Shown: positions 1 through 8,816, counted from the first letter of the stretch. The stretch: 64,000 bases of DNA from an uncultured Planktomarina sp. (GCA_905182325.1 CAJJBD010000005.1:1-64000), one strand, 5' to 3'. The notes: generated from the sequence alone by a model not told the origin. A program made the numbers and translations.

Positions 1-1136
1 TTAGTACATAAAATTTGTCCAATCCTAAACGCAGAAGCCCCAGAAATTAAGGAAAGAAAAAACGTATTCACCGTCCATGTATTTTCACCAAAAGATCCTG
101 CCCATTGTAAATCATAGCTTACAAACTGCAGCGCGAGGCCAATACCTATAAGTTGAGTTAACAGCCGCGCTTGATTGCGTAGGTGAATAGGCACCTCTAC
201 GGGCGTTGCTTCATTCTCATCTGATGGAAAAAGTCTAAATGCAATCCAACATGCAACAAAAACTGGAGAAACTGACCACAAAATATTTTCGATTAAATGC
301 TCTATTTGTGCGCCATAAAAGCCTGAAATCCGCCAGGCAGCCAGTAACAAATAGAAGCACAAGAAAACGGTGCCTGCCTTCACTAATGATCGAAGGTAAG
401 TAGCGAGCCCGTGTGATGTTTCGTCTTGCCGTCTTTTAATAGTCGCCGAAACTCGGTCGATCCAACTAAATCCTTGAGTTGCGAAAAGAATGACTATTAC
501 AAAAAGACCAATTATTGAGGCTATTTTGTCACGAAACTTTGCTCTGACAGAAGGCGTATTCCATGCCTCGATCACACCATTGGCAATCACACCGAAACGG
601 TCAGACAACTCCGATATAGCATCTGGCCAAATTCGTAGATCTAGTGGGGTTTTTCCTAGACGAAGCAAATCATCAGTTTTTTGAACTCTAAGAAGTATGT
701 CTATTTCAGTTATTAACCCATCCGCACGTTTAAAGGCCTCTAAGGCGCGCACTCTGGGGACCGTCAATGTGTCTATCTGGGCTTTGAGCTCCGCGCGTCG
801 CGCGGAAATCTCAACTGCCTCAGTACCCTGCTCCAGTTCTGCTCCTAAAGCCAAAAGCTGGTTTGTTAGGTTATCAAGCCTTGTCTGATTAACATTTTGC
901 GCAAATTTAAAGTCTGCACGTCTCACTGCTAACTTTTCTCGTAACGTTATTAACAACAACTCTGAGGAGGTTCCGTCAACCAGGGCCTTTTCAACCATTT
1001 CAGCGGTAGCAGCCCAATTAGTATAGTCTAGTGAATCATTTGTTTGCTGGCCCTGTACGATTCCAGCGGCAGACCAGAAAAATAGTACCAAAAGCAGCGC
1101 AAAGCTACGCAGATTCAAAAACTGTTTCAATATCAC
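1..1136 (-). CDS. MscS-family mechanosensitive channel-like protein, DUF3772 type (3' end outside window)
   Basis: About 378 codons are visible and the frame runs off the left edge without a stop. The product starts with a hydrophobic signal/membrane segment (about residues 8-25), then a long hydrophilic, helix-rich periplasmic-type region, then several membrane segments from about residue 205 on. This is the layout of the N-terminal half of large MscS proteins carrying a DUF3772 domain; the MscS pore itself would lie outside the window, so channel function is inferred. I place the start at a GTG because GGAGG stands 6 bases upstream. That start lies inside the 3' end of cysK, giving a 32-base overlap and probable translational coupling. 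It is the last gene seen of the minus-strand operon beginning near 7247. Confidence 0.75.
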   Translation of the reverse strand, partial: MILKQFLNLRSFALLLVLFFWSAAGIVQGQQTNDSLDYTNWAATAEMVEKALVDGTSSELLLITLREKLAVRRADFKFAQNVNQTRLDNLTNQLLALGAELEQGTEAVEISARRAELKAQIDTLTVPRVRALEAFKRADGLITEIDILLRVQKTDDLLRLGKTPLDLRIWPDAISELSDRFGVIANGVIEAWNTPSVRAKFRDKIASIIGLFVIVILFATQGFSWIDRVSATIKRRQDETSHGLATYLRSLVKAGTVFLCFYLLLAAWRISGFYGAQIEHLIENILWSVSPVFVACWIAFRLFPSDENEATPVEVPIHLRNQARLLTQLIGIGLALQFVSYDLQWAGSFGENTWTVNTFFLSLISGASAFRIGQILCT

Positions 1137-2139
1137 GTTTAACCTCCATCCATTCAGGCACATCAAGTCCTTTTGAATGCAAGAACTCAGGATTAAAAAT
1201 TTTATTTTTATAGCGTGTCCCATAGTCGCATAAAATAGTGACAATTGTATGGCCCGGTCCCATAGCCTTAGCCATCCGTACTGCTCCAGCGATATTGATC
1301 CCAGACGACCCACCAAGTACCAGACCTTCATTGCGTAGAAGGTCAAACACTTGAGGCAGCGCCTCAGAATCTGGAATGTTATAAGACATATCTGGTGTAA
1401 ATCCGGCCAAATTACTTGTAATGCGTCCTTGTCCAATGCCCTCAGTAATAGATCCACCAGACGTCGCGAACTCACCAGTTGTGTAATAACTATGCAGCGC
1501 TGCACCATCCGGGTCTGCAAGAGCGACCTTTACGCCCTTCGGTTGTAAAAACATGCCAATGCCCGCAATGGTTCCTCCTGAACCTACAGAGCAAATAAAA
1601 CCATCCACTTTACCTCTAGTCTGGTCCCAGATTTCAGGTCCAGTTGTTTCTATATGCGCTTGACGATTGGCAGTATTATCAAATTGGTTGGCCCATATCG
1701 CGCCGTTAGGCTCAGTCTTTGCTAACTTGACCGCCAAACGCCCAGAATATCGTACGTAATTATTAGGGTTTTTGTAAGGAACGGCAGGCACCTCAACCAG
1801 CTCCGCCCCAGCGAGACGCAACATATCTTTTTTTTCCTCACTTTGGGTTTCGGGTATAACTATAACAGTACGAAAACCCATTGAAGCACCTAAAAGAGCC
1901 AACCCAATACCAGTATTCCCAGCAGTTCCCTCAACTATTGTTCCACCAGGCTTTAGAGCGCCAGAAACTACAGCCGCTCTGATTATAAATAAGGCTGCAC
2001 GGTCTTTAATGGATTGACCTGGGTTCATGAACTCTGCTTTTCCAAGAATTTCACAACCAGTAGCTTCACTGACGGCTGTCAATTTAATCAAAGGCGTATT
2101 CCCAACAGCAGCTGCCACATCTGAGTGAATACTTGTCAT
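1105..2139 (-). CDS. cysK: Cysteine synthase A (O-acetylserine sulfhydrylase)
   Basis: Makes L-cysteine from O-acetylserine and sulfide, a PLP-dependent cytoplasmic reaction. The 344-residue product is a fold type II PLP enzyme: the Schiff-base lysine is K45 in the SIKDRAA motif, a substrate-binding GTAGNTG loop is at 71-77 and the phosphate-binding GSGGT loop at 186-190. The length is slightly above the usual 310-330, with extra residues at the C-terminus. It sits 48 bases downstream of the trgB-like gene. A trgB-cysK neighbourhood is known from the tellurite-resistance locus of Rhodobacter sphaeroides, so a role in thiol or oxidant defence as well as biosynthesis is plausible. A cystathionine beta-synthase-like activity cannot be excluded by motif alone. 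Confidence 0.92.
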   Translation of the reverse strand: MTSIHSDVAAAVGNTPLIKLTAVSEATGCEILGKAEFMNPGQSIKDRAALFIIRAAVVSGALKPGGTIVEGTAGNTGIGLALLGASMGFRTVIVIPETQSEEKKDMLRLAGAELVEVPAVPYKNPNNYVRYSGRLAVKLAKTEPNGAIWANQFDNTANRQAHIETTGPEIWDQTRGKVDGFICSVGSGGTIAGIGMFLQPKGVKVALADPDGAALHSYYTTGEFATSGGSITEGIGQGRITSNLAGFTPDMSYNIPDSEALPQVFDLLRNEGLVLGGSSGINIAGAVRMAKAMGPGHTIVTILCDYGTRYKNKIFNPEFLHSKGLDVPEWMEVKRDIETVFESA

Positions 2140-2187
2140 TAAAAATAACCCTTCATACTGTTTACTTAAGCGGATCTTCGTAGAAGC

Positions 2188-3306
2188 TCAAGAATTTCTG
2201 CGCAGCCGTTGCCTATTACTTGCCAACCAGTATCCTGCTAACGCCAAAGGTGATACTGGCAAATCACCTGCCTGCAGCATGGCGAAAAACTTTTCAAATG
2301 ACATTACATGCCCTTTTATATCTTCTGCCTCACTCAGCAAACCACCTAAAATTGCTGAATTCTGTTCAATGTCAGCCAAACCAACAAAAATATGAAAATG
2401 TTCTGTGCTGGTGCCTGGGGAGGCATAGCCACTATGCACCTTAAGGACATCGTAAAGAGCGACGCCCGCCTCCTCTAGGGATTCCCTATAAGCAGTTTCC
2501 TCTGGTTCCTCATTAGGATCAACGCGTCCAGCAATAGGCTCCATCATCCAAGGATTGGGATCATCTCGCAAAAACGGGCCAAACCGAAACTGCTCGATGA
2601 GGAGAACTTGGTCCGTTTTGGGATCATAAGGTAAAACGATTGTAGCGTCAGTACTAACAAAACCAGCACGTTTCAAATTTCTCATTTTATCCCCAGAGAA
2701 TTTGGGTACGGAGATAACAGCTTCTTCAACAGCAAAAAAATTAGTGTACGGGCGGCGGCGACTGTGAATCTCTATATCAGTCAATGTTAAGTCAGAAGAA
2801 GACCGTGGAGAGGCATTTTTTCGCGCATTAATTCGAGCAGCGGCCCTTGCTAGCATCATTGGGTAACGTTGGAGCATCTTTGATGCAGACATTTTTCCTC
2901 GCAAAGCCATAACCTCGAGAGCTGCCTCAAGGGCCAGCCCACCATGCTCACGCTCCCAGTTTTTTAAAACCCAAGGTCCACCTGGCTCAATTTCCGCTGG
3001 CGGAAAATAAACCTGAGCAAGGATAGACCCACTTACTGTCTCCAAGTGGATGGGATGCAGTTGATAACCAAATCCACTCTCGTAGTGATCTAAACTTAAA
3101 AGGACTTGCTCATCACAATCCCGCAGCAACAAACCTTTTGCCTTTTCATCAGCTTTTTTCTGAATTGTAGGAAAACTATGGCCTTTTGCACAACTCACAC
3201 CAAAGCCGTCAAGAACCGCAGGCTCTGCTTTTGGACATGTCTGGCCGACCACTTGCTTTAACAAAAATGGCCAACATAACGTTCCAAACAGGAACACATT
3301 TGTCAT
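2188..3306 (-). CDS. trgB: TrgB-like fusion: gamma-glutamylcyclotransferase-like plus Nudix hydrolase
   Basis: A 372-residue two-domain protein. The N-terminal part begins MTNVFLFGTL, typical of AIG2/gamma-glutamylcyclotransferase-like folds. The C-terminal half has a Nudix box at about residues 260-282, with the REx2EEAG core (here RESLEEAG), as in ADP-ribose pyrophosphatases. Fusions of this kind are called TrgB in Rhodobacter sphaeroides, where trgB and cysK contribute to tellurite resistance. The substrate here is not known; ADP-ribose is the family's usual one. I chose the ATG 7 bases after the cfa stop rather than an upstream in-frame start inside cfa, because the domain begins there; no clear Shine-Dalgarno precedes either start. 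A trgA-like gene is not seen next to it. Confidence 0.8.
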   Translation of the reverse strand: MTNVFLFGTLCWPFLLKQVVGQTCPKAEPAVLDGFGVSCAKGHSFPTIQKKADEKAKGLLLRDCDEQVLLSLDHYESGFGYQLHPIHLETVSGSILAQVYFPPAEIEPGGPWVLKNWEREHGGLALEAALEVMALRGKMSASKMLQRYPMMLARAAARINARKNASPRSSSDLTLTDIEIHSRRRPYTNFFAVEEAVISVPKFSGDKMRNLKRAGFVSTDATIVLPYDPKTDQVLLIEQFRFGPFLRDDPNPWMMEPIAGRVDPNEEPEETAYRESLEEAGVALYDVLKVHSGYASPGTSTEHFHIFVGLADIEQNSAILGGLLSEAEDIKGHVMSFEKFFAMLQAGDLPVSPLALAGYWLASNRQRLRRNS

Positions 3307-3313
3307 CACAAAC

Positions 3314-4522
3314 TCAGTTTGGTTTAGAGATAGTAATTTGAGTAACGTCGCAATTTCGATAGTGGAATGTTGCGGCACACGATGTCAGGTAAAAATTCCA
3401 CATACGTTTAAATCTCTCATCAAACCCCATTGCAACAACTTGGTCCCACTTCTCGTTAAACGTATCGTGCCAGCGCCGTAAAGTTTGACTGTAGCTTTCG
3501 CCAAACTCTATAGATTTTACAACCTTTAGGCCCGCTTTTTCCACCTGTTCACGCAGGACTATTGGTGAAGGCAACATTCCACCTGGGAAAATATATTTTT
3601 GTATAAAATCTACACTTTTGCGGTAGATTTCATATCGCGCATTCTGGACTGTGATAATTTGCAGTGTCGCATTAGCACCAGGCTTAAGCCTATTATAAAC
3701 TGTTTCGAAATAAGAGGGCCAATACTTTTCACCAACAGCCTCAAACATCTCAATACTGGCGATACCATCGTACACACCAGTCTCATCCCGATAATCTTGT
3801 AATTTAAAATTAACCATTTCTTGTAGTCCAGCAGCATTGATCCGATCTTGAGCATATTTTAACTGTTCTTTACTTATAGTTAAACATGTTACTTTGAGGC
3901 CGCGCTCTTTTGCGGCATACTCGGCAAACCCGCCCCAACCACAGCCAATTTCAAGCACATGATCGCCTGAAACTACCCCCATTTGATCCACCATACTAGC
4001 ATATTTTGCTATTTGAGCATTTTCTAAACTCTCTTGCCCAGTATCAAAAATCGCAGACGAATAGGTCATTGTTTTATCAAGCCATAAACTATAAAAATCA
4101 TTTCCAAGATCATAATGATAACTAATATTTTTTAAAGCTTGGCCCTTTGAATTACGCTGCATCCAAAAGCGGAACCGTTCATACATTTGGACTAACTTTT
4201 GCCCCGGAAAGCTATCAAAAATTTCATCATTATCAGCATGAATGTAATCCATAAAAGCCTGTAAATCCGGTGTGCTCCACTGGCCATCTAAATATGCATC
4301 ACAAAAGCCTAATTGGCCCTCGCGAAGTAAACGTTCAAAAATTCCAGTGTCATGCATATGAATTTCACATACTGGACCCGAATTAGTGCTGTCAGCACGA
4401 AAAATTCGGCCATCGTCCAGTACAAAGTCGATTTTGCCATTACGCCCTTTTTTTGCAATCCTAAAAGCTACTGCAAAATAACGCGGTAAATTTTTTTGTC
4501 CATCAGTAGTTGTGAGTATCAT
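3314..4522 (-). CDS. cfa: Cyclopropane-fatty-acyl-phospholipid synthase family methyltransferase
   Basis: SAM-dependent methyltransferase acting on unsaturated acyl chains of membrane phospholipids. The 402 residues carry the Cfa-family YHYDLGNDFY motif at about 135-144 and the SAM-binding LEIGCGWGG loop at 190-198. AGGAA precedes the ATG at good spacing. It follows the photolyase gene in the same operon. In Rhodobacter sphaeroides a photolyase and a Cfa-family gene are adjacent members of the RpoE singlet-oxygen regulon, and one Cfa homologue (UfaM) makes furan fatty acid precursors rather than cyclopropanes. Motifs cannot decide between Cfa and UfaM activity; the family call is secure, the exact product is not. 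Confidence 0.9.
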   Translation of the reverse strand: MILTTTDGQKNLPRYFAVAFRIAKKGRNGKIDFVLDDGRIFRADSTNSGPVCEIHMHDTGIFERLLREGQLGFCDAYLDGQWSTPDLQAFMDYIHADNDEIFDSFPGQKLVQMYERFRFWMQRNSKGQALKNISYHYDLGNDFYSLWLDKTMTYSSAIFDTGQESLENAQIAKYASMVDQMGVVSGDHVLEIGCGWGGFAEYAAKERGLKVTCLTISKEQLKYAQDRINAAGLQEMVNFKLQDYRDETGVYDGIASIEMFEAVGEKYWPSYFETVYNRLKPGANATLQIITVQNARYEIYRKSVDFIQKYIFPGGMLPSPIVLREQVEKAGLKVVKSIEFGESYSQTLRRWHDTFNEKWDQVVAMGFDERFKRMWNFYLTSCAATFHYRNCDVTQITISKPN

Positions 4523-4592
4523 AGACGTTCCTAGAGATTTTTTCTAATTTATAAGGTTACTCAAGAACACTTAAAGAGCAAGCCTGCCGTAG

Positions 4593-6005
4593 CTAGAAGT
4601 CACGATTTTTATAATAAGACAGTGCCTTTTCTCTACCTTCCTTTGCCGAAACAATAGGTTTTGGATAATTATTTTTATGTGATAACGACCACGAAGCTGG
4701 GATAGCATCAAAAAACTGCAACGCACTTAAAGGTGGGTTCTGCTGCCCTTCAGCAATCCAAGACCTTCGGTATCTTCTGTCTGAATCAAACTTTTCAATT
4801 TGAGTTTCTGGGTTAAATACTCGAAAATAAGGCGCAGCATCAGGCCCACTACCAGCGGCCCACTGCCAACCCATTGCATTACTGGCGGGGTCCCAGTCAA
4901 TTAGGCATTGCCCAAACCATGCCTGCCCTAAACGCCAGTGCGTCATTAAATGCTTTGTGAGATAAGAAGCCACAATCATGCGTCCCCGATTGTGCATAGT
5001 GCCGGTTACATAAAGTTCTCGCATAGCGGCATCCACGAACTCAAGCCCCGTCCCACCACTTTTCCATGCAAAAAAGTTTGAACTGCTCTCATCTTCACTC
5101 CAAGGAAAAGAGTCCCACGCAGGCTTCCAATTTTTAACTAGAATATCCGGTGTATGATGCAACAAATGATAGGCAAACTCACGCCAGACTATCTCCTTCA
5201 AAAATACTTCAGCGCCAGCATTTCCGCGATCTAGCTCTGCTCTACCAGCATGCCAACATTGTGCAGGAGTTATTTCACCCAATGATAAATTTTCAGCTAA
5301 TTTAGAGGTGCCATCCTCACCTGGTATGTCTCTGTTTATATTATAATTTTGTAAAGAACCTTGCGTAAACTCATCAAGACGGGCTTGCGCACGAGCGGCA
5401 CCAACTCGCGCATATTGAGAGACAATCTTTCTACCACGCTGCATTTGGTGGCCCAATTGCCAATCTTCAAGGTTTTCAGAGATAGGAAATGAATCTGGCG
5501 GAGGAATCTTGGCAGGTTCAACAAGTAAATCAGGGACGTCTCTATTTCGAACTGAATTCCACAAAGGCGTATATACCTTGAAAAATCCACCTACTTTAGT
5601 TTGTACTGTCCAAGGCTCAAACAACAGGTGGCCTTTAAAGCTTTTTGCCTCAAGGCCGTTTGCAACCATAGCCTCTTTTATTTCTGTATCTCGTAATTGG
5701 CTTTTTGGATCATATGCTCTCTGCCAATAAACGGCATCAGCACCTGTCTCAGCAACAAGTGCTCTTAACACTGACAAAGCTGGCCCACGCCTCAGGATTA
5801 AACGGGTTGATTTGGCCTCAAGCGCCAACTGCAGAGCCGCAACACCGGCCCCTAGCCGCCATTTAGGCGCCGCACCCAAAGATTTAACTAGTTCATCAAA
5901 AATAAATACTGCGATCACTGGACCACCTTTTGCGACCGCAGCGGTGAGGGCCGCATGGTCTTGAAGACGTAAGTCTCGTCTAAACCACATGATCGTAGGA
6001 GACAT
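4593..6005 (-). CDS. phrB: Deoxyribodipyrimidine photolyase (cryptochrome/photolyase family)
   Basis: Light-driven, FAD-dependent repair of UV-induced cyclobutane pyrimidine dimers. The 470-residue product starts with the N-terminal antenna-binding Rossmann domain (IMWFRRDLRLQDH, residues about 5-17). It ends with the FAD-binding domain, in which the conserved MHNRGRM and DWDPASNAMGWQW stretches are visible. The length fits class I CPD photolyases; a cryptochrome role is possible but less likely. The ATG is preceded by AAGGA; an adjacent in-frame GTG one codon upstream is the alternative start. It lies 18 bases after the class V aminotransferase-like gene and 70 bases before cfa on the same strand, so the three are probably co-transcribed. 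Confidence 0.92.
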   Translation of the reverse strand: MSPTIMWFRRDLRLQDHAALTAAVAKGGPVIAVFIFDELVKSLGAAPKWRLGAGVAALQLALEAKSTRLILRRGPALSVLRALVAETGADAVYWQRAYDPKSQLRDTEIKEAMVANGLEAKSFKGHLLFEPWTVQTKVGGFFKVYTPLWNSVRNRDVPDLLVEPAKIPPPDSFPISENLEDWQLGHQMQRGRKIVSQYARVGAARAQARLDEFTQGSLQNYNINRDIPGEDGTSKLAENLSLGEITPAQCWHAGRAELDRGNAGAEVFLKEIVWREFAYHLLHHTPDILVKNWKPAWDSFPWSEDESSSNFFAWKSGGTGLEFVDAAMRELYVTGTMHNRGRMIVASYLTKHLMTHWRLGQAWFGQCLIDWDPASNAMGWQWAAGSGPDAAPYFRVFNPETQIEKFDSDRRYRRSWIAEGQQNPPLSALQFFDAIPASWSLSHKNNYPKPIVSAKEGREKALSYYKNRDF

Positions 6006-6023
6006 CACTCTTCCTTTTATCCT

Positions 6024-7247
6024 CTAAAGCACTTGATCTAGCGCATTCAGCAAACGGTCAACATCCGCAGGCGCAGTATAGTGGACAAAAGACAGGCGTA
6101 GAACTCCATGCTCTGGATCAACATTTAGGGCTTCAAGCGGTCGCACAGCATAAAAATCACCACCACCGGCCATAATGCCTAAAGGTGCTAATTTCTTAGC
6201 AGCCTGTTCGCCAGTAATTTGTAACTTAACCGCAATCGTTGGAGCTCGGTCCTCAGCAGATTTTGGCCCTATTAGCTCTGCTGAATTTTTTGTCGTTAAA
6301 TAATCTAGAATAGGTTGCGTCAAACGAACTTCGTGATCACGAAATAGATCATGCACCATTTGGCAGCGCTCTGCTGGAGCTGCCTTGCCTTTAAAGTGAT
6401 GATGGTAAACTTCATCTATATAGTCCGCCATTCCAGCGCAGGCAGCTATCTGCGCATGGTCTGGCCCGGCTGGCGTGAAGCGCTTGTATAAGCTTTCAGC
6501 ATTAAAATAATGACCTTGGTTAGGTAAATCCATCCCCAATTGACGGCGGATTACCATTACACCCTGATGCGGTCCGTAGGTCTTATATGCCGAAAATAAA
6601 TAGATATCAGCCCCAAGCTTGTCGACATTTGGAAAGCCATGGGGAGCATAGCTCACCCCATCAACACAGCTATAAGCTCCAGCAGAACGGACCATAGCAG
6701 TAATTTTTTCTACTGGATTAATCGCAGCAACAACATTTGAACAGTGTGGAAAGCATACCATTTTAACATTTTCATCCAGTAACAACCGCAAATCTCCAAG
6801 ATCCAAAAGTCCAGTTTCTGAGTTAATGCGCCATTCTTTAATTGTAACTCCTCGCTCAGCTAATCGACGCCATGGACCTGAATTAGCTTCATGATCTTGG
6901 TTCGTCACAATTATAGATTGGTGAGGCTTGATCCATTGAGCAACTGCTTGGGATAAAACATACGTATTTTGGGTTGTGGAGGGTCCAAAACTTACTTCAT
7001 CATTCTCAACACCCAACATAGCTGCCAAACGAGTACGTGCTTCATCCATTTCTTCGCCGCCAAGGCGTGATGCTTCAAAGGGAGCATATGGCTGGACTTT
7101 TCTTTCAAGATAAAATCGTTTCAAACGATCTTGAACTTGGGAGCAAGTATATGAACCGCCTGCGTTTTCAAAAAAATATTGCCCCTGAAGAGACGGCACC
7201 TCAAAGGCTGGAAACTGCTGACGAATGAAGTCAAGGTCGAGCTGCAT
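6024..7247 (-). CDS. Class V aminotransferase / cysteine desulfurase-like protein
   Basis: A 407-residue fold type I PLP enzyme. The probable Schiff-base lysine is K222 in SAYKTYGPHQG, with the cofactor-contacting D196 in SCVDGVSYAPH and an N-terminal ENAGGSY loop. The sequence resembles the cysteine desulfurase-like group whose members are not the main IscS or SufS enzymes; no sulfur-transfer cysteine loop is obvious, so substrate and role are unknown. AAGGA precedes the ATG. It is the first gene of the photolyase-cfa-trgB-cysK operon and its leader contains an RpoE-like promoter. Sitting with cysK, it may act on cysteine or a related sulfur compound, but this is inference from context. Confidence 0.85.
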   Translation of the reverse strand: MQLDLDFIRQQFPAFEVPSLQGQYFFENAGGSYTCSQVQDRLKRFYLERKVQPYAPFEASRLGGEEMDEARTRLAAMLGVENDEVSFGPSTTQNTYVLSQAVAQWIKPHQSIIVTNQDHEANSGPWRRLAERGVTIKEWRINSETGLLDLGDLRLLLDENVKMVCFPHCSNVVAAINPVEKITAMVRSAGAYSCVDGVSYAPHGFPNVDKLGADIYLFSAYKTYGPHQGVMVIRRQLGMDLPNQGHYFNAESLYKRFTPAGPDHAQIAACAGMADYIDEVYHHHFKGKAAPAERCQMVHDLFRDHEVRLTQPILDYLTTKNSAELIGPKSAEDRAPTIAVKLQITGEQAAKKLAPLGIMAGGGDFYAVRPLEALNVDPEHGVLRLSFVHYTAPADVDRLLNALDQVL

Positions 7248-7296
7248 AGTTTTGTTCCTTGATATGAAAAATTTCCTAGGCCTGAATTCTAGGAGG

Positions 7297-7326
7297 GTAG
7301 TATTGTCTGAAAAGCCCTTTGGATCA
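7297..7326 (-). promoter_or_regulatory. Putative RpoE (ECF, ChrR-controlled) promoter of the photolyase operon
   Basis: On the minus strand TGATCC (7326-7321) is followed after 18 bases by TACTAC (7302-7297), placing a start site about 40 bases before the class V gene. TGATCC is the -35 element described for the singlet-oxygen sigma factor RpoE of Rhodobacter sphaeroides, whose known targets include photolyase and cfa-type genes. The -10 match is loose, so this is inference from motif plus target identity. Confidence 0.45.
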
Positions 7327-7375
7327 ACCTGATAAGGCTTATATTAAAAGTCAAAAAGGTTTAAATCTTTTATTT

Positions 7376-8362
7376 TTATGCGTTTACGTCTACAACAATA
7401 CGGCCTCGCACTTGTCCTTTTAGGATGTCTTTTCCCAGTTCTGGCAAATCTGCCAAAGTGGCTGACGTAATCATGCCTTCGAGCTTTTCCATTGGTAGAT
7501 CTTTTGCAATACGTGACCAAGCTTCAACACGATTATCATGTGGACGATTTACGCTGTCGATGCCTAGTAAATTTATACCACGTAATAAGAAAGGCAGCAC
7601 GTTGGCTGGCAAAGCAACACCACCTGCATTTCCAACTGCAGCAACAGACGCACCATATTTCATCTGCCCTAAAACCCGAGCCAACATTTGCCCCCCAACA
7701 GCATCAATACAGCCAGCCCATATTGCACTTTCAAGTGGTCGCTTGGTAGTTTCACTAACTTCTTCTCGCGCAATAATCTGAGAAACGCCCAGTGATTTTA
7801 AATAGTCAGCAGTTTCTGGGCGCCCAGTGACACCAGTTACTTCATAGCCAAGATTTGATAAAATTGCTGCGGCAATAGAACCTACCCCACCAGCAACACC
7901 CGTTAAAAGAACAGGTCCATCTTCAGGCTTTAAGCCATGGGCTTCTAATGCCATCACAGAAAACATTGCTGTGATACCTGCTGTACCTACTGCCATAGCT
8001 TGTTTAGTGGAGATCGCATCTGGTAAAGCTACCAACCAATCTGCATTTACACGTGTTTTTTGAGAGTATCCACCCCAATGAGCTTCACCATAATGCCAGC
8101 CAGTTAATACAACACGATCGCCAGACTTATAACGAGGGTCTTCAGATGCTTCGACTACGCCAGCCATATCTATGCCTGGAATGTGAGGATAATTACGTAC
8201 CATTCCCCCACCGGAGCCAATACACAGACCGTCTTTATAATTAACTGTGGAGTACTCTACCGCAACAGTCACATCACCAGCCGGCAAATCCTCATATGAG
8301 ATTTCGCGAACCGCAGCATGGGTGCCACTTTCAGTCTTTTCAACAACAAGTGCGTTAAACAT
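7376..8362 (-). CDS. acuI: AcuI-type acrylyl-CoA reductase / YhdH-family quinone oxidoreductase
   Basis: Zinc-free medium-chain dehydrogenase/reductase of 328 residues. It shows the N-terminal GroES-like fold (NYKDGLC, IPGIDMAGVV) and an NADPH-binding Rossmann motif LLTGVAGGVGS in the middle. The family includes AcuI, which reduces toxic acryloyl-CoA to propionyl-CoA, a step in DMSP and propionate metabolism common in marine Rhodobacterales, and YhdH of E. coli. The overall sequence fits AcuI well, but no DMSP lyase or demethylase gene is in this window to support the pathway. The ATG has GGAG upstream; an in-frame TTG four codons earlier is less likely. It is transcribed away from ssrA and looks monocistronic. 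Confidence 0.85.
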   Translation of the reverse strand: MFNALVVEKTESGTHAAVREISYEDLPAGDVTVAVEYSTVNYKDGLCIGSGGGMVRNYPHIPGIDMAGVVEASEDPRYKSGDRVVLTGWHYGEAHWGGYSQKTRVNADWLVALPDAISTKQAMAVGTAGITAMFSVMALEAHGLKPEDGPVLLTGVAGGVGSIAAAILSNLGYEVTGVTGRPETADYLKSLGVSQIIAREEVSETTKRPLESAIWAGCIDAVGGQMLARVLGQMKYGASVAAVGNAGGVALPANVLPFLLRGINLLGIDSVNRPHDNRVEAWSRIAKDLPMEKLEGMITSATLADLPELGKDILKGQVRGRIVVDVNA

Positions 8363-8720
8363 TGGTTTCTCCAAGTGTAAACTTCCGACGTGATACTAAC
8401 CCAGATTGCCCTCAAGGACCAGTACCAGAACGCATAAGTCCAAACTTACGCAGGGTATCCAAGTATTAAAAAACTAGTGCCAAGCCCCATCGGCCCCTTT
8501 CAATTCATCCCAAAGCGCACTACGATTGCCGTGTCCTTCGGGACTATGGTCATAAACGCGCTCGTAATACACGGATCGGACCCGGGGGCGGTACCCGGCA
8601 GCTCCACCATAACCTCCCTCATTTGGGGACAGATGGGGCTGAAATAGGATCGACGGACGTCTAAAGGGGTAAGCTTTGGCTCGGTGAGATACCACCGTTA
8701 TCGGTTCAATATAGCTAGTT

Positions 8721-8759
8721 GCAAATGACAACAAAGCTCCAATGGCTCTAGCTGCGTAA
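8721..8759 (+). other. tmRNA proteolysis tag reading frame (ANDNKAPMALAA)
   Basis: The resume codon GCA at 8721 opens a frame of 12 residues, ANDNKAPMALAA, closed by TAA. Together with the alanine carried by tmRNA the appended tag reads A-ANDNKAPMALAA. The ANDN start and ALAA end are typical of alphaproteobacterial tags; the C-terminal LAA is the ClpX signal and the AANDN part is the site recognised by alphaproteobacterial SspB. Confidence 0.93.
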
Positions 8760-8816
8760 GCAGTTCGAAACATTGAAAACTTAAGTCCTGTTGCTTAGCA
8801 GCGGCAGGCGGGGTTC

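Noticed and set aside
7312-7340. Inverted repeat AAGCC...GGCTT as terminator of acuI
   Set aside because: The stem is imperfect and lacks a T-run, and the interval holds the RpoE-like -35 element, which explains it better.
8474-8773. 99-codon minus-strand open frame between acuI and sspB
   Set aside because: It lies entirely antisense to the permuted ssrA gene, whose stems and tag frame explain the GC-rich composition. No family similarity is seen in the product.
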